NCBI GenBank assembly: GCA_003241685.1
Contig: QFPJ01000005.1
Coordinates: 1 to 64,000, forward strand
Source of the DNA: Sphingopyxis macrogoltabida
Lineage (GTDB): Bacteria; Pseudomonadota; Alphaproteobacteria; Sphingomonadales; Sphingomonadaceae
DNA: 64,000 nt
Direction: 5' to 3'
This document shows positions 17,517 through 26,360 of this stretch, piece by piece. The notes beneath the pieces are model-generated. The model had not been told where the DNA came from. It did not search any database and was given only the letters and a program-made list of their open reading frames with translations. Made by a program: the position numbers and the translations under genes. Numbering within the stretch: the first letter of the stretch is position 1; each line of letters opens with the position of its first letter.

Positions 17517-19553
17517 CTATTTCACCTGCGCGCGCAGGTTGACGGTGAAGTTCGATCCTGCGGCCATGCTGCCCTTCGGGTTGATGCGGACATGCGTGAC
17601 ATTGGCATCGACCCCGTCGGCGTCGGGCACCGGCACATAGGTGAAGCTGGCGCCGCCATTGTTGGAAAAGGCGATGTCGTCGCTGGCGCTGGCGAGGCTA
17701 GCGAAGCTGTAGGTCAGTCCGCTCGACCCGGCGGTAAAGCGGATCGGGCCGGGGCCGGGGGCATAGGCGCCGACGAACAGCGCGAGATTGGCCGGCAATA
17801 TGTCGGTGACAAAGACACTGTCGGCGCTTGGCTGTGTCCCTGCGGGCGCCGTGACGCTGATCGTATAAGTGGCGAGCGCGCCGGGGATGAGTTTCGGGTT
17901 GGCGGTGCCGTTCACCGGGTCGCTGAAGGCGGCCGAGGTCTTGGTGATCGCCAGCGGCCGGATAAAGCTGTTGGTGAAGGTGCAGACGATCGCGGTGTCG
18001 GCGGGGCTGACGGTCAGGATATTGCCGGCCAGCGCGGCGGCGTTGCCCGTGCAGGCGAGCAGTTGTGCATAGCTGGCGCCGCTTCCGACGGTGAAGGTTT
18101 CGCCGAGCGTGGCCTGTTCGGCGGCGTAAACCGTGACCGCCGTATTGGTGTCGGTCTCGTTCGCGCTGTTGGCGACCGAGGCAAGGGTCGCGTCGTTGAT
18201 GATGCCGCTGGCCTGGACCGTCACCGCATGGCCGACGATCGCGCCGACCCAGCGTTTGCGGATCACCAGCGTTGCCGCGCGGCGGCTGTTGGTAAAGGTG
18301 CAGGTCAGCGAGGAGCCCGACGGCATCACGACGCTGCGGCTGAGCCCGGTGCCGGTCGTCGCCACCAGCGCATTGTCGCTGTTGCGCCGGCATTCCAGAT
18401 CGCTGATATAATTGGCGGCATCGCCAGCCGTGAAGCTTTCGGCCAACGTCAGCGTGGTGCCAGCGGTGGCGACGGCGGTCGCATTGGCGGCCGAGCCGCC
18501 AACGGTGGACGAGCCTGCCGTCGCCGCCAGACCGCCGGCGATGGTCAGCGCGACCGCATCATCGACGATTCCGTTGGCCCACGCCTTTGCCAGCACGACC
18601 GGCGAATCATTGTCGGTGATCGTATAGGTCGCATTGGTGATCGGCGTGCCGCCGCAGCTTTGCGTGCTCGACAGCGTGTAGCCGGTGCCGGCATTCAGCC
18701 GCATCTCGATCGTCTCGCTGCCTTCGGTCAGCGCATCATCGATGATCGCGATGCCCAGCGGAATCAGGTCGTTCTGATAGCTGCCCGCGGGAATCGTCAC
18801 GGTGAAATTCGCGCCGCCGCCGGGCGTCGTATAATCGCTGCCGCGCGTGGCCGTGCCGCCGGTGATGCTGACGCTGACGGTACGCCCGGCGAACAAGGTT
18901 CCGTTGACGCGCAGCGCCGGAATATTCGCCGCCGCGATCGATTCGACCCCGGACCCCGTCGCCGCCGACAGTTCGACGAACGGGTTGAGCGTGATGCGGA
19001 TCGCGTCGAGGAAATTGCCGTAGCTGCCCGCGTCGGTGGTGATGAACTGGACGCGCTGGACGCCCGAGGCGCCGGAATAGGTCGTACTGCCGCTGTTGAG
19101 GTTCCAGACCTGGTTCGCCGTGGTCGAGGATTGCGTCGCCAGATTCTGAAGCAATGTTCCGCCGGTCGTTGCGATCTGGAACCGCGCGGTCTGCGTCGCC
19201 GGCCCGCCCGGCCGTGCCCGGTGCGCGAAGGTCCAGCCGATCGCCTCGCCATTGACCATGCAGATATTCTGATAGAGCGCGCCCGGCACATTGGCGTTCA
19301 TTTCGGCGAACACCGATCCTTCATAGGCCGGAACGCTGCCGAAATTGCTGTCCCACAATTCGATCTCGCCCGACGCCGAGTTCCAGCCGGTGACCGACCC
19401 GTTCGGATATATCTCGTAATTGGGCGCGCCCGGACCCTGCGGATCATTCGCCTCGAACGACGGGTTGACGATCACGCGCTGCGCCATGGCGGGACAGGCC
19501 AGGGCCAGCATCATGCCCGCCGTGACGGCGAGCCGCGCGGCGATGCCGGTCAA
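17517..19553 (-). CDS. Exported DUF11/Calx-beta-like repeat protein
   Basis: A 678-aa secreted or surface protein of unknown role. I chose a TTG start at 19553 because it overlaps the upstream stop (TTGA) and gives a good signal peptide, MTGIAARLAVTAGMMLALA ending in CPAMA. The frame upstream of it is an arginine-rich shadow of the neighbouring gene. After the signal come a jelly-roll-like domain beginning QRVIVNPSFE (about residues 25-180) and a Calx-beta-like domain (GTATRGSDYTTPGG, DDALTEGSETIEM). Three fibronectin-like modules follow, each ending in LTCTFTNS or a similar CTFTNS, then a DUF11 domain opening LAITKTSAAFSDPVNG. It shares the DPVNG-PK-IPGA module with the preceding gene. No membrane anchor or sorting signal is seen at the C-terminus. 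Confidence 0.8.
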   Translation of the reverse strand: MTGIAARLAVTAGMMLALACPAMAQRVIVNPSFEANDPQGPGAPNYEIYPNGSVTGWNSASGEIELWDSNFGSVPAYEGSVFAEMNANVPGALYQNICMVNGEAIGWTFAHRARPGGPATQTARFQIATTGGTLLQNLATQSSTTANQVWNLNSGSTTYSGASGVQRVQFITTDAGSYGNFLDAIRITLNPFVELSAATGSGVESIAAANIPALRVNGTLFAGRTVSVSITGGTATRGSDYTTPGGGANFTVTIPAGSYQNDLIPLGIAIIDDALTEGSETIEMRLNAGTGYTLSSTQSCGGTPITNATYTITDNDSPVVLAKAWANGIVDDAVALTIAGGLAATAGSSTVGGSAANATAVATAGTTLTLAESFTAGDAANYISDLECRRNSDNALVATTGTGLSRSVVMPSGSSLTCTFTNSRRAATLVIRKRWVGAIVGHAVTVQASGIINDATLASVANSANETDTNTAVTVYAAEQATLGETFTVGSGASYAQLLACTGNAAALAGNILTVSPADTAIVCTFTNSFIRPLAITKTSAAFSDPVNGTANPKLIPGALATYTISVTAPAGTQPSADSVFVTDILPANLALFVGAYAPGPGPIRFTAGSSGLTYSFASLASASDDIAFSNNGGASFTYVPVPDADGVDANVTHVRINPKGSMAAGSNFTVNLRAQVK

Positions 19554-21481
19554 TTGACGATGACCTGAAAGGCGACCGCGATCGCGGCGCCGGGCGTCAG
19601 GCCGGGTGCGCTGGCCGAAACCGTCGTCCCGGCAAAGGACGCGCCAAAGGGATCGCTTTCGTCCGCGCCGGCGGCGTTGTCGTCCTCGACGGTGGTCGCC
19701 CCGGCGCAACTCGTCCCGCTGCGCAGCGAACCCGGCACATAGGTCAGTGTGGCGGGCAGCGGGTCCGCGACGTTCACCGCCGTCGCCGTCGCGCTGCCAT
19801 TGTTCGTGACGAGCAGGCAATAGCGGATCGTCGCGCCCGGGATCGCCTTGGGGTCGGCGGCGCCGTTGACCGGATCGTCCAGCAGGCTGCTGCTTTTCGT
19901 GATCGCCAGATTGGCGACCGGGCGGCAGAAGCTGATGTCGTGGATCGCCATCCCCTGCTGCCCGGGATTAGCGGGCGCGATCGCATGGCTGCCATATTCG
20001 ATCACGATGCTGTCGACGGGGGCCGTGAAGGTGACGGTGACATTGCCGTCGCCGTTGCCGTCCGCCGACAATATGTCGCCAAAGGCGCTGTTGCCGATCA
20101 CATAATTGGCGGCGCCGTTGGTCAGCACCGGATAGACGGTCGTGCCGTTATAGCTTCCGGTCACGGTGACGCGGTCCGCGAACTGGCCCGCCGCATAATC
20201 GATGTCGAACAGGCGGAACTGCACGGCGGGCACCGCCGTGGGCAGGGTGATGGTCGATGTCACGACGCCCGACTGGCTGGTGAAATCGACCAGCTGAAAG
20301 ATCGAATATTGCGCGGGCGCCAACCCGCCCGTGACGATATTCTGGCGCGTCGGCGACTGGCCGCCATAGGTCGCGTTGCTCAGGAAGCTGCCGCCGCTGA
20401 TCGCGATGTCGAAATTCGCGGTGCCGATGGCCGTCAAGTTGGCGCTGCCGCTGGTCGTGCCGGCGGGCCAGGACACGCTATCCCAGTCGTGGACGGTGAC
20501 GCCCGCCGCGCACATCAGCACCGGCGGCGTTCCCGCGGTGCGGGTTCCCGCCACGGTGAAACTGGCCGATGCCTGATCATCCTCGCCCGCCGCGCCATTG
20601 TCCGGCGTCGAATCGATGTCGGCGACGGATGACGCCGAGATTTCGGCCGTATTGACGACCGTCGCGCCCGCAGAAGCGGCAACGGTCCCGCTGATCGTCA
20701 AGGTGCGCGTGACGCCCGGCGGAACGCTGCCCACCGTCCAGATGCCGGTCGCGCTGTTGTAGCTTCCGAAACCGGTCGCGCCGGTGAAGCTGAACCCGGC
20801 GGGCAGCAGGTCGCGCACCGCGACGCCCGTCGCCGTCTGGGGCGAGGCGGCGGCGTTGCTGACGCTGAGGGTGTAGCTGATGCTGGCGCCGGCCCCCGGC
20901 GCGCTGGTGCTGACCGATTTGGTCAGCGACAGGTCGGCATAATTGGCGGGCAGGCTGGTCAGATACAGGTCGGCGCGGACGAAATTGCCGTTGTCGGCCG
21001 CGGGATATTGATCGCAGATTTCCAGCCGCCACGTGCCCGCCGCATTTTCGCCGTTGAACGCCGACAGGCCGGTGTTGGGCCGGAACTGGTTCTGATAGGG
21101 CGGCGCGCTGGTGGCGTGGTTGGCGGTGTTGCCGTCGCTGTTGACGAGCGCCGCCGCGTCGTCGTCGAGCCGGACGTTGAAATTGTCGCCGGAGATGCTG
21201 CCGGTATCGCCATTGACGAGCTGCACACGGGTGCCGGCGGGGGATTGCAGCGTGATGCGCAGGTCGCCGCGCCAACTGTGCGTTGCCAATATGCCGATGT
21301 CGACATCGCCGACGATGGCGCTGGTGCCGACGGAGAAATTGCGGACCAGCGGCGCGGTGCAGGGCGTCGCGCTGTTGATCGTGCCGGCGGCCGTGTTGCT
21401 GTAGCTTGTCGTGACCTGCGCGGCGGCAGGCACGGCAAGGACCAGCCAGACGAGCGTCATCATCGCCCGCATAAGCTGCAT
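19550..21481 (-). CDS. Exported protein with P domain and DUF11 repeats
   Basis: A 643-aa secreted or surface protein. The signal peptide is MQLMRAMMTLVWLVLAV ending in PAAAQ, from the ATG at 21481, which has GGGGA 8 nt upstream; further in-frame ATGs at 21529 and 21472 are possible. Residues about 30-175 form a proprotein-convertase P domain (GDVDIGILATHSWRGDLRI, then NGENAAGTWRLEICDQY). A DUF11 domain follows (ADLSLTKSVSTSAPGAG), then a middle domain (TVHDWDSVSWPAG to IHDISFCRP) and a second DUF11 domain opening LAITKSSSLLDDPVNG. P domains usually accompany proteases, but no protease domain is present here. It is the first gene of a two-gene unit and lies 106 bases after rsmE on the same strand. 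Confidence 0.82.
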   Translation of the reverse strand: MQLMRAMMTLVWLVLAVPAAAQVTTSYSNTAAGTINSATPCTAPLVRNFSVGTSAIVGDVDIGILATHSWRGDLRITLQSPAGTRVQLVNGDTGSISGDNFNVRLDDDAAALVNSDGNTANHATSAPPYQNQFRPNTGLSAFNGENAAGTWRLEICDQYPAADNGNFVRADLYLTSLPANYADLSLTKSVSTSAPGAGASISYTLSVSNAAASPQTATGVAVRDLLPAGFSFTGATGFGSYNSATGIWTVGSVPPGVTRTLTISGTVAASAGATVVNTAEISASSVADIDSTPDNGAAGEDDQASASFTVAGTRTAGTPPVLMCAAGVTVHDWDSVSWPAGTTSGSANLTAIGTANFDIAISGGSFLSNATYGGQSPTRQNIVTGGLAPAQYSIFQLVDFTSQSGVVTSTITLPTAVPAVQFRLFDIDYAAGQFADRVTVTGSYNGTTVYPVLTNGAANYVIGNSAFGDILSADGNGDGNVTVTFTAPVDSIVIEYGSHAIAPANPGQQGMAIHDISFCRPVANLAITKSSSLLDDPVNGAADPKAIPGATIRYCLLVTNNGSATATAVNVADPLPATLTYVPGSLRSGTSCAGATTVEDDNAAGADESDPFGASFAGTTVSASAPGLTPGAAIAVAFQVIVN

Positions 21482-21587
21482 CCACTGGTCCCCACGCCAG
21501 CAGGTTCGGCTCTGGTCCCGCCGCTGCATGGCTGCGGCTATGGCGAACCATGCCTAATATGACGTTAAGATCGACGGCGCGCGGCGA

Positions 21588-22325
21588 TCACCAGTCGCCG
21601 GATCGGCTCATCCACAGGCTGGTCGCCGCGATCGCCGCGGTCTCCGCGCGCAGGATGCGCGGACCGAGCGCCAGGCGCCGGACGGCGGGCAGCGCCAGCA
21701 GCGCCGCACGTTCGCGATCGGTGAAGCCGCCCTCGGGGCCGGTCAGGATCGCGGCGGGCGCGGGGGCGTCGAGCGATGCGAGCGGCTCGCCCCCCGCTTC
21801 GTCGGCGAACAGAAGCGCACGGCCGGCGGGCCAGTTGTCGATCAGCGCGGAAAGCTTCACCGGATCGCCAAGCTGCGGCAATGCGGTACGGCCGCATTGC
21901 TCGCAAGCCTCGACGATCTGCGCCGCGAGCCGTTCGCGCTTGACGCGTTCGACGATGGTGCGTTCGGTGATAACGGGTTGCAGCCGCGCGACGCCGAGTT
22001 CGGTGGCCTTTTCGATGATCCAGTCGAGCCGCGCCTTCTTCACCGGCGCGAAACAGAGCCACAGGTCGGGAACGGTCTCTCTCTCGCGCATCTGCGCGTC
22101 GATCCGCAGGGTGAGCGATCGTTTCGCCGTATCGGCGACCCTCGCCAGCCATTCGCCGCTGAGATCGTCGAACAGCAGCAGCGGGTCACCCGTCTTCAAC
22201 CGCATCACGTTGAGCAGATAATGCGCCGACGGCCCGTCGATGACCGGCGCGGCGTCGGCCGCCAGCGGCTGGTCGATGAACAGGCGGGGCGTGCTGGCGG
22301 GCGGCCAGGCGGGCGTGGCGGGCAT
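21588..22325 (-). CDS. rsmE: 16S rRNA (uracil1498-N3)-methyltransferase
   Basis: A 245-aa SPOUT-class methyltransferase that modifies U1498 of 16S rRNA. Seen: N-terminal PUA-like part (RLFIDQPLAADAAPVIDG, HYLLNVMRLKTGD), then the knot region with TELGVARLQPVITERT, the SAM-binding GPEGGFTDRE and LGPRILRAETA. I use the ATG at 22325 (MPATPAWPPASTPRLF), which fits the family length; the longer open frame from 22421 adds an unrelated leader, and the ribosome site at either start is weak. It is divergent from the tadG-like gene, with 222 bases between starts. Confidence 0.93.
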   Translation of the reverse strand: MPATPAWPPASTPRLFIDQPLAADAAPVIDGPSAHYLLNVMRLKTGDPLLLFDDLSGEWLARVADTAKRSLTLRIDAQMRERETVPDLWLCFAPVKKARLDWIIEKATELGVARLQPVITERTIVERVKRERLAAQIVEACEQCGRTALPQLGDPVKLSALIDNWPAGRALLFADEAGGEPLASLDAPAPAAILTGPEGGFTDRERAALLALPAVRRLALGPRILRAETAAIAATSLWMSRSGDW

Positions 22326-22511
22326 GGCAGCGCGAATAGCAGACCATGCTTTTCTGTGCACCCCTTGCCGTGCGGCGGGCCGATTGTCCCGTTTCGGGGC
22401 AAACGCGCGATTTTCGGCCATTTGGCGCGGCGGCGATTAGCAGTTTGGTAAGCAGTTTCCCCCTAGGTGCACGATACCAGGCACGCATCCGCATATCGGC
22501 GCGTGCCGGGC

Positions 22512-22547
22512 CAAGAGGGGTTACAGGCCCAAGAGGGGTTACAGGCC
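22512..22547 (+). repeat. Perfect 18-bp tandem duplication carrying the ribosome site of the tadG-like gene
   Basis: The unit CAAGAGGGGTTACAGGCC occurs twice, head to tail (22512-22529 and 22530-22547), ending exactly at the ATG at 22548. Each copy holds the same AGAGGGG Shine-Dalgarno. In the reading frame upstream it would encode the repeated QEGLQA, but that longer start is less likely. Confidence 0.85.
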
Positions 22548-24110
22548 ATGCGTGGGACCATATTCCGCCGGCTGGCGGCGGGCGCAAAGAAACTGCTCCG
22601 CGATCAGCGCGGCAACACCATGATTCTGACGGCGGCGGCGTGCGTGCCGGTGGTGGGCATCGTCGGATCGGGCATCGACATCGGGCGCGCCTATATGGCG
22701 CAGCTTCGTCTGCAACAGGCGTGCGATGCGGGCGCGCTGGCGGCTCGTCGGTACATGGGCGCCGGTGCCTATGGCGGCGAAGCGGAAGCCGAAGCGCAGA
22801 AGATGTTCAACTTCAACTTCCCGCAAGGCCTGTATGGCAGCCAGTCGGTCACCTTTCAGGCCGAACCGCAAGGTTTTTCGGACGTGCAGGGTACGGCGAC
22901 GGCCAGGCTTCCGGCGCTTATCATGCATATCTTCGGCTATCAGAATTTCAATCTGTCGGTCAATTGTTCGGCAAAGCTGGAAATTTCCAACACCGACGTG
23001 ATGCTGGTGCTCGACGTTACCGGATCGATGGAAGGGTCGCGCCTGAGGGCGCTCAAGAACGCCGCCCGTGTTTTCCTGAGTACGCTGCTGGAAGCCGAGG
23101 TCGGCGACGGCCGTATCCGCGTCGGCGTCGTTCCCTATTCGGGGGCGGTCAATGTCGGCGGCATATTGCACGACGCCAACCCGTCGTGGATCGCCAACAC
23201 GGTAACGGTTCCGTCGCGCGAGTGGGACGCCAGCAGGTCGCGCTACAACCTTCTCAACCGCACCTTCGATGTGACGGACATCTCGCCCGGCGATGAGTTG
23301 AGCTTCAACACCGGGTACAGGGGCGCCCAGGCGCGCTTCGCCTGGAACGGCTGCGTCATGGAACGCAAGACGACGTCCTTCAACCAGAACACGACCGCCC
23401 CCAGCGATGCCTATGACATGGACATCAATATGGTGCCGACCAGCAATGACGACACCAAGTGGCGCGTGTTCCTGTCGCACTATGCCTATAGCCGGTCGGG
23501 AACCGGAACGTCGACGACGTCGTCGAACAACAATAGTTTCGGCCAGAACGCCGACGATCGCGACGTCGATCTGGGTGCTTGTCCGGCCAGCGTCATGAAA
23601 CTGACGCTGATGGATGACGAAGGCCAGGAGGAATTCGACGACAAGATCGAGGAATTGTGGGCGCAGGGCTTTACCTATCATGATTCGGGGATGGTGTGGG
23701 GCGCCCGGCTGATTTCGCCGACTGGCCTGTTTGCCGGGGAAAATGCGACAGCCGAGAATAAGCGTCCGATCGCGCGTCATATCATCTTCATGACCGACGG
23801 TGACATGAATACACCGCGATCCAATTTCTCGCACCAGGGCCAGGAACAATCGGTTCCACGGATTGGTGCAACGAGCGACAACAATGCGATCGCGCGGCAC
23901 AACAATCGCTTCGTCCAAATCTGCAACCGCGCGAAAAACCAGAATATCGTCGTCTGGGTCATCGGCTTCGGCGGCGATATCAAGAAGAATGACACGCTCA
24001 ACGATTGCGCGACGCCGGGGCTGGCTTATCAGGCCGGCACAGACAAAGAACTGGAAGCGATCTTCGCCTCCATCGCCGGCCAGATTTCGCGCCTGAGGCT
24101 GTCGCAATGA
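22548..24110 (+). CDS. TadG-like pilus-assembly protein with VWA domain
   Basis: A 520-aa protein of the TadG type. The N-terminal RDQRGNTMILTAAACVPVVG is a type-IVb-pilin-like membrane helix (residues about 20-45), followed by the TadE/G-like region. A von Willebrand A domain starts at about residue 145 with MIDAS DVTGSMEGSR and continues to VVWVIGFGGD. A long insert rich in Ser/Thr/Asn lies between. The ATG at 22548 is preferred over 22467 because of the Shine-Dalgarno and because the extra 27 residues come from the repeat leader. The stop overlaps the next start (ATGA). Only this and two TadE-like genes are present; no secretion ATPase, prepilin peptidase or secretin is in view. Confidence 0.87.
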   Translation: MRGTIFRRLAAGAKKLLRDQRGNTMILTAAACVPVVGIVGSGIDIGRAYMAQLRLQQACDAGALAARRYMGAGAYGGEAEAEAQKMFNFNFPQGLYGSQSVTFQAEPQGFSDVQGTATARLPALIMHIFGYQNFNLSVNCSAKLEISNTDVMLVLDVTGSMEGSRLRALKNAARVFLSTLLEAEVGDGRIRVGVVPYSGAVNVGGILHDANPSWIANTVTVPSREWDASRSRYNLLNRTFDVTDISPGDELSFNTGYRGAQARFAWNGCVMERKTTSFNQNTTAPSDAYDMDINMVPTSNDDTKWRVFLSHYAYSRSGTGTSTTSSNNNSFGQNADDRDVDLGACPASVMKLTLMDDEGQEEFDDKIEELWAQGFTYHDSGMVWGARLISPTGLFAGENATAENKRPIARHIIFMTDGDMNTPRSNFSHQGQEQSVPRIGATSDNNAIARHNNRFVQICNRAKNQNIVVWVIGFGGDIKKNDTLNDCATPGLAYQAGTDKELEAIFASIAGQISRLRLSQ

Positions 24111-24709
24111 CGCGCCACTCCTCCTTCATCCTGCGCCGGCTGCGCCGCAGTGAAAGCGGCGCGGCGATTCTGGAATTCGCGCTGACGGCGCCGGTCTTCC
24201 TGATGCTGCTCATGGGGATCTTCGATTTCAGCTGGCAGCTTTACGCTCAGCAGGTGCTGCAAGGCGCGGTCAGCCAGTCGGCGCGCATGGCGACGCTGGA
24301 AGGTTATGCCACTGACCAGACCGCGCTCGACACCATGGTGCGCAACAAGGTGAAGCAGGTGTATCCGGCCGCGACCGTCACCTTCTCGCGCAACGCCTAT
24401 CAAAGCTTCGACCAGGTTGGAAAGCCCGAGCCGCTGACCGACAAGAACGGCAATGGCAGATGGGATTCGGGCGAATGCTTCGAGGATCTGAACGGCACCG
24501 GTTCGTGGGAAGCCGACAGTTCGGTGGCCGGTAACGGCGGTGCCGACAGCGTTGTTCTGTACGCCGCCAGGATGCGCTTCGACCGCATTCTGCCGTTGTG
24601 GAAAATGCTGGGACAGGATCAGATGACGACGCTGACCGCGACAACGGTGCTGCGCAACCAGCCCTATACCACGGGATCGGCGAAACGGGAGGTCATATGC
24701 GACAAATGA
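24107..24709 (+). CDS. TadE-family minor pseudopilin with EF-hand-like loops
   Basis: A 200-aa TadE-like protein. The pilin-type segment ESGAAILEFALTAPVFLML, with Glu at the fifth position of the mature region, and the following QLYAQQVLQGAVSQSAR are diagnostic. The C-terminal half carries two 12-residue loops resembling calcium-binding EF-hands, DKNGNGRWDSGE and DLNGTGSWEADS, with acidic or Asn residues at positions 1, 3 and 9. The first loop matches the consensus well; the second lacks Glu at position 12. The start at 24107 overlaps the tadG stop by four bases. Confidence 0.87.
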   Translation: MTRHSSFILRRLRRSESGAAILEFALTAPVFLMLLMGIFDFSWQLYAQQVLQGAVSQSARMATLEGYATDQTALDTMVRNKVKQVYPAATVTFSRNAYQSFDQVGKPEPLTDKNGNGRWDSGECFEDLNGTGSWEADSSVAGNGGADSVVLYAARMRFDRILPLWKMLGQDQMTTLTATTVLRNQPYTTGSAKREVICDK

Positions 24710-25374
24710 CCGCCTTGCGCCGTGCCGCGCGCTCGTTGGACCGTGCCTTGCACCGAAGCCGGCTGGTGCGCGATCAGCGCGCCAATGTGATGATCGAAAT
24801 GGCCTTTTGCATGCCGTTGCTCGCGCTGATCGGCATAGGCGGGATCGAGATGGCGAATCTGACGCTGACGCATTCGCGGATCAGCCAGGTCGGCCTGACG
24901 GTCGCCGACAACGCATCGCGTATCGCGGTCGGCAGCAACCTGTCGCTGCCCCGCGTGCGCGAACTCGACATCAACGAGGTGTTCACCGGTGCCGAGGAGC
25001 AGGGGCGGGGGCTGAATATCCGGTCGCGGAGCCGGATCATCCTGTCCAGTCTCGAACGCAACAAGGACAATGGCCAGTGGATCCATTGGCAGCGTTGCTT
25101 TGGCGATCTGCCAGTCGAATCCACCTTCGGGGATGCGGGCGACGGCGAGACGGGAACGGCGTTTCCCGGCATGGGGCCGGCGTCTCAGGAAGTGACGGCG
25201 CCCTTTGGATCGGCCGTGATGTTCGTCGAGATCGTCTATCAATATCAGCCGCTTGCCTTTGGCAATTGGCTCGGCCCCCGCACGATCCGGTCGACCGCGG
25301 CTTATAATATCCGCGAGGCGCGCGACCTGACCCAGATTTACAGTTCGCCCGGCGTCACGCCCTCGACCTGCTAG
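24697..25374 (+). CDS. TadE-family-like protein
   Basis: A 225-aa protein with the pilin-like hydrophobic segment NVMIEMAFCMPLLALIGIGG (residues about 28-48) and the following HSRISQVGLTVADNASRIA, similar to TadE proteins. The rest has no recognised domain and only one internal Cys besides the terminal STC. The ATG at 24697 has GGGAGG 5 nt upstream and overlaps the preceding gene by 13 bases; an in-frame ATG at 24706 overlaps the stop as ATGA and is an alternative. It completes the three-gene tadG-tadE-tadE unit. Seventy-four bases separate it from ubiA. Confidence 0.8.
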   Translation: MRQMTALRRAARSLDRALHRSRLVRDQRANVMIEMAFCMPLLALIGIGGIEMANLTLTHSRISQVGLTVADNASRIAVGSNLSLPRVRELDINEVFTGAEEQGRGLNIRSRSRIILSSLERNKDNGQWIHWQRCFGDLPVESTFGDAGDGETGTAFPGMGPASQEVTAPFGSAVMFVEIVYQYQPLAFGNWLGPRTIRSTAAYNIREARDLTQIYSSPGVTPSTC

Positions 25375-25448
25375 GGTCCCGCCTCGAACCATAAGGCAGC
25401 CCGATCGGTCTTGGACAAGCCGCGGCCGGATGCTATCGCCCGCGAGCG

Positions 25449-26357
25449 ATGACCGCCGCCCATCCTCCCGACAGTCAGCTCAGCGGTTTCGTGGCCGTCC
25501 TGCCGGCGGGCGTGCGCCCCTATGCGCTGCTTGCGCGGTTCGACCGGCCGATCGGCTGGTGGCTGCTCTATTGGCCCTGTGCTTTCGGGGTCGCGCTGGC
25601 CGGCGGCGCCGCATCGCACTGGCCGCTGTTCCTGTGGCTGCTGATCGGCGCGATCGCGATGCGCGGCGCGGGCTGCGTCTATAACGACATCGTCGATCGC
25701 GACCTCGACGCACGGGTTGCGCGCACCGCGTCGCGCCCCGTCGCCAGCGGGGCGGTGACGGTCCGCAATGCCCTGCTCTGGACCATTCTGCTCTCGCTCA
25801 TCGGGCTGGTCGTCCTGTTGCAACTGCCGCCGCGCGCGCAGATCGTCGCGCTGGCCAGCCTGGCGCTGGTCGCCGCCTATCCGTTCATGAAACGCCTGAC
25901 CTGGTGGCCGCAGGCGTGGCTCGGGCTGGTCTTCAGTTGGGGGGCGCTGGTCGGCTGGATCGCGGCGGACGGCGGGGGCGGGCTCGCGCTGCCGCTGCTC
26001 TATGGCGGCTGCATCGCCTGGGTGATCGGTTACGATACCATCTATGCGTTGCAGGATATCGAGGATGACGCGCTGGTCGGCGTCAAGTCCAGCGCGCGGG
26101 CGATGGGGCCGCATGTGCGGGGCGGCGTCGCCCTTTGCTATGCGCTGGCGCTGGCGCTTTGGGGCGGCGCGCTGTGGGCGGTGCGGCCCGACCCGCTGGC
26201 GCTCGTCGCGCTGCTGCCTGCGGCGCTGCACCTGACCGGGCAGGTGGTGACGCTGGCCCCGGAGAACGGCGCCGATGCGCTGGAGAAATTCCGCAGCAAC
26301 CGGTTCGCGGGGATGCTGATCTTCGCGGCGATGCTCGTCGTGGGTAGTGCGCCCTGA
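25449..26357 (+). CDS. ubiA: 4-hydroxybenzoate polyprenyltransferase
   Basis: A 302-aa membrane prenyltransferase of ubiquinone synthesis that attaches the polyprenyl tail to 4-hydroxybenzoate. Both Asp-rich motifs are present: NDIVDRDLDARV after the second helix, and DTIYALQDIEDD in the second half. About eight membrane segments are visible. It ends three bases before the convergent smc stop, so no terminator fits between them. In related genomes ubiA, rsmE and gshA are often neighbours; here surface-protein genes lie between them. Confidence 0.94.
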   Translation: MTAAHPPDSQLSGFVAVLPAGVRPYALLARFDRPIGWWLLYWPCAFGVALAGGAASHWPLFLWLLIGAIAMRGAGCVYNDIVDRDLDARVARTASRPVASGAVTVRNALLWTILLSLIGLVVLLQLPPRAQIVALASLALVAAYPFMKRLTWWPQAWLGLVFSWGALVGWIAADGGGGLALPLLYGGCIAWVIGYDTIYALQDIEDDALVGVKSSARAMGPHVRGGVALCYALALALWGGALWAVRPDPLALVALLPAALHLTGQVVTLAPENGADALEKFRSNRFAGMLIFAAMLVVGSAP

Positions 26358-26360
26358 CGC

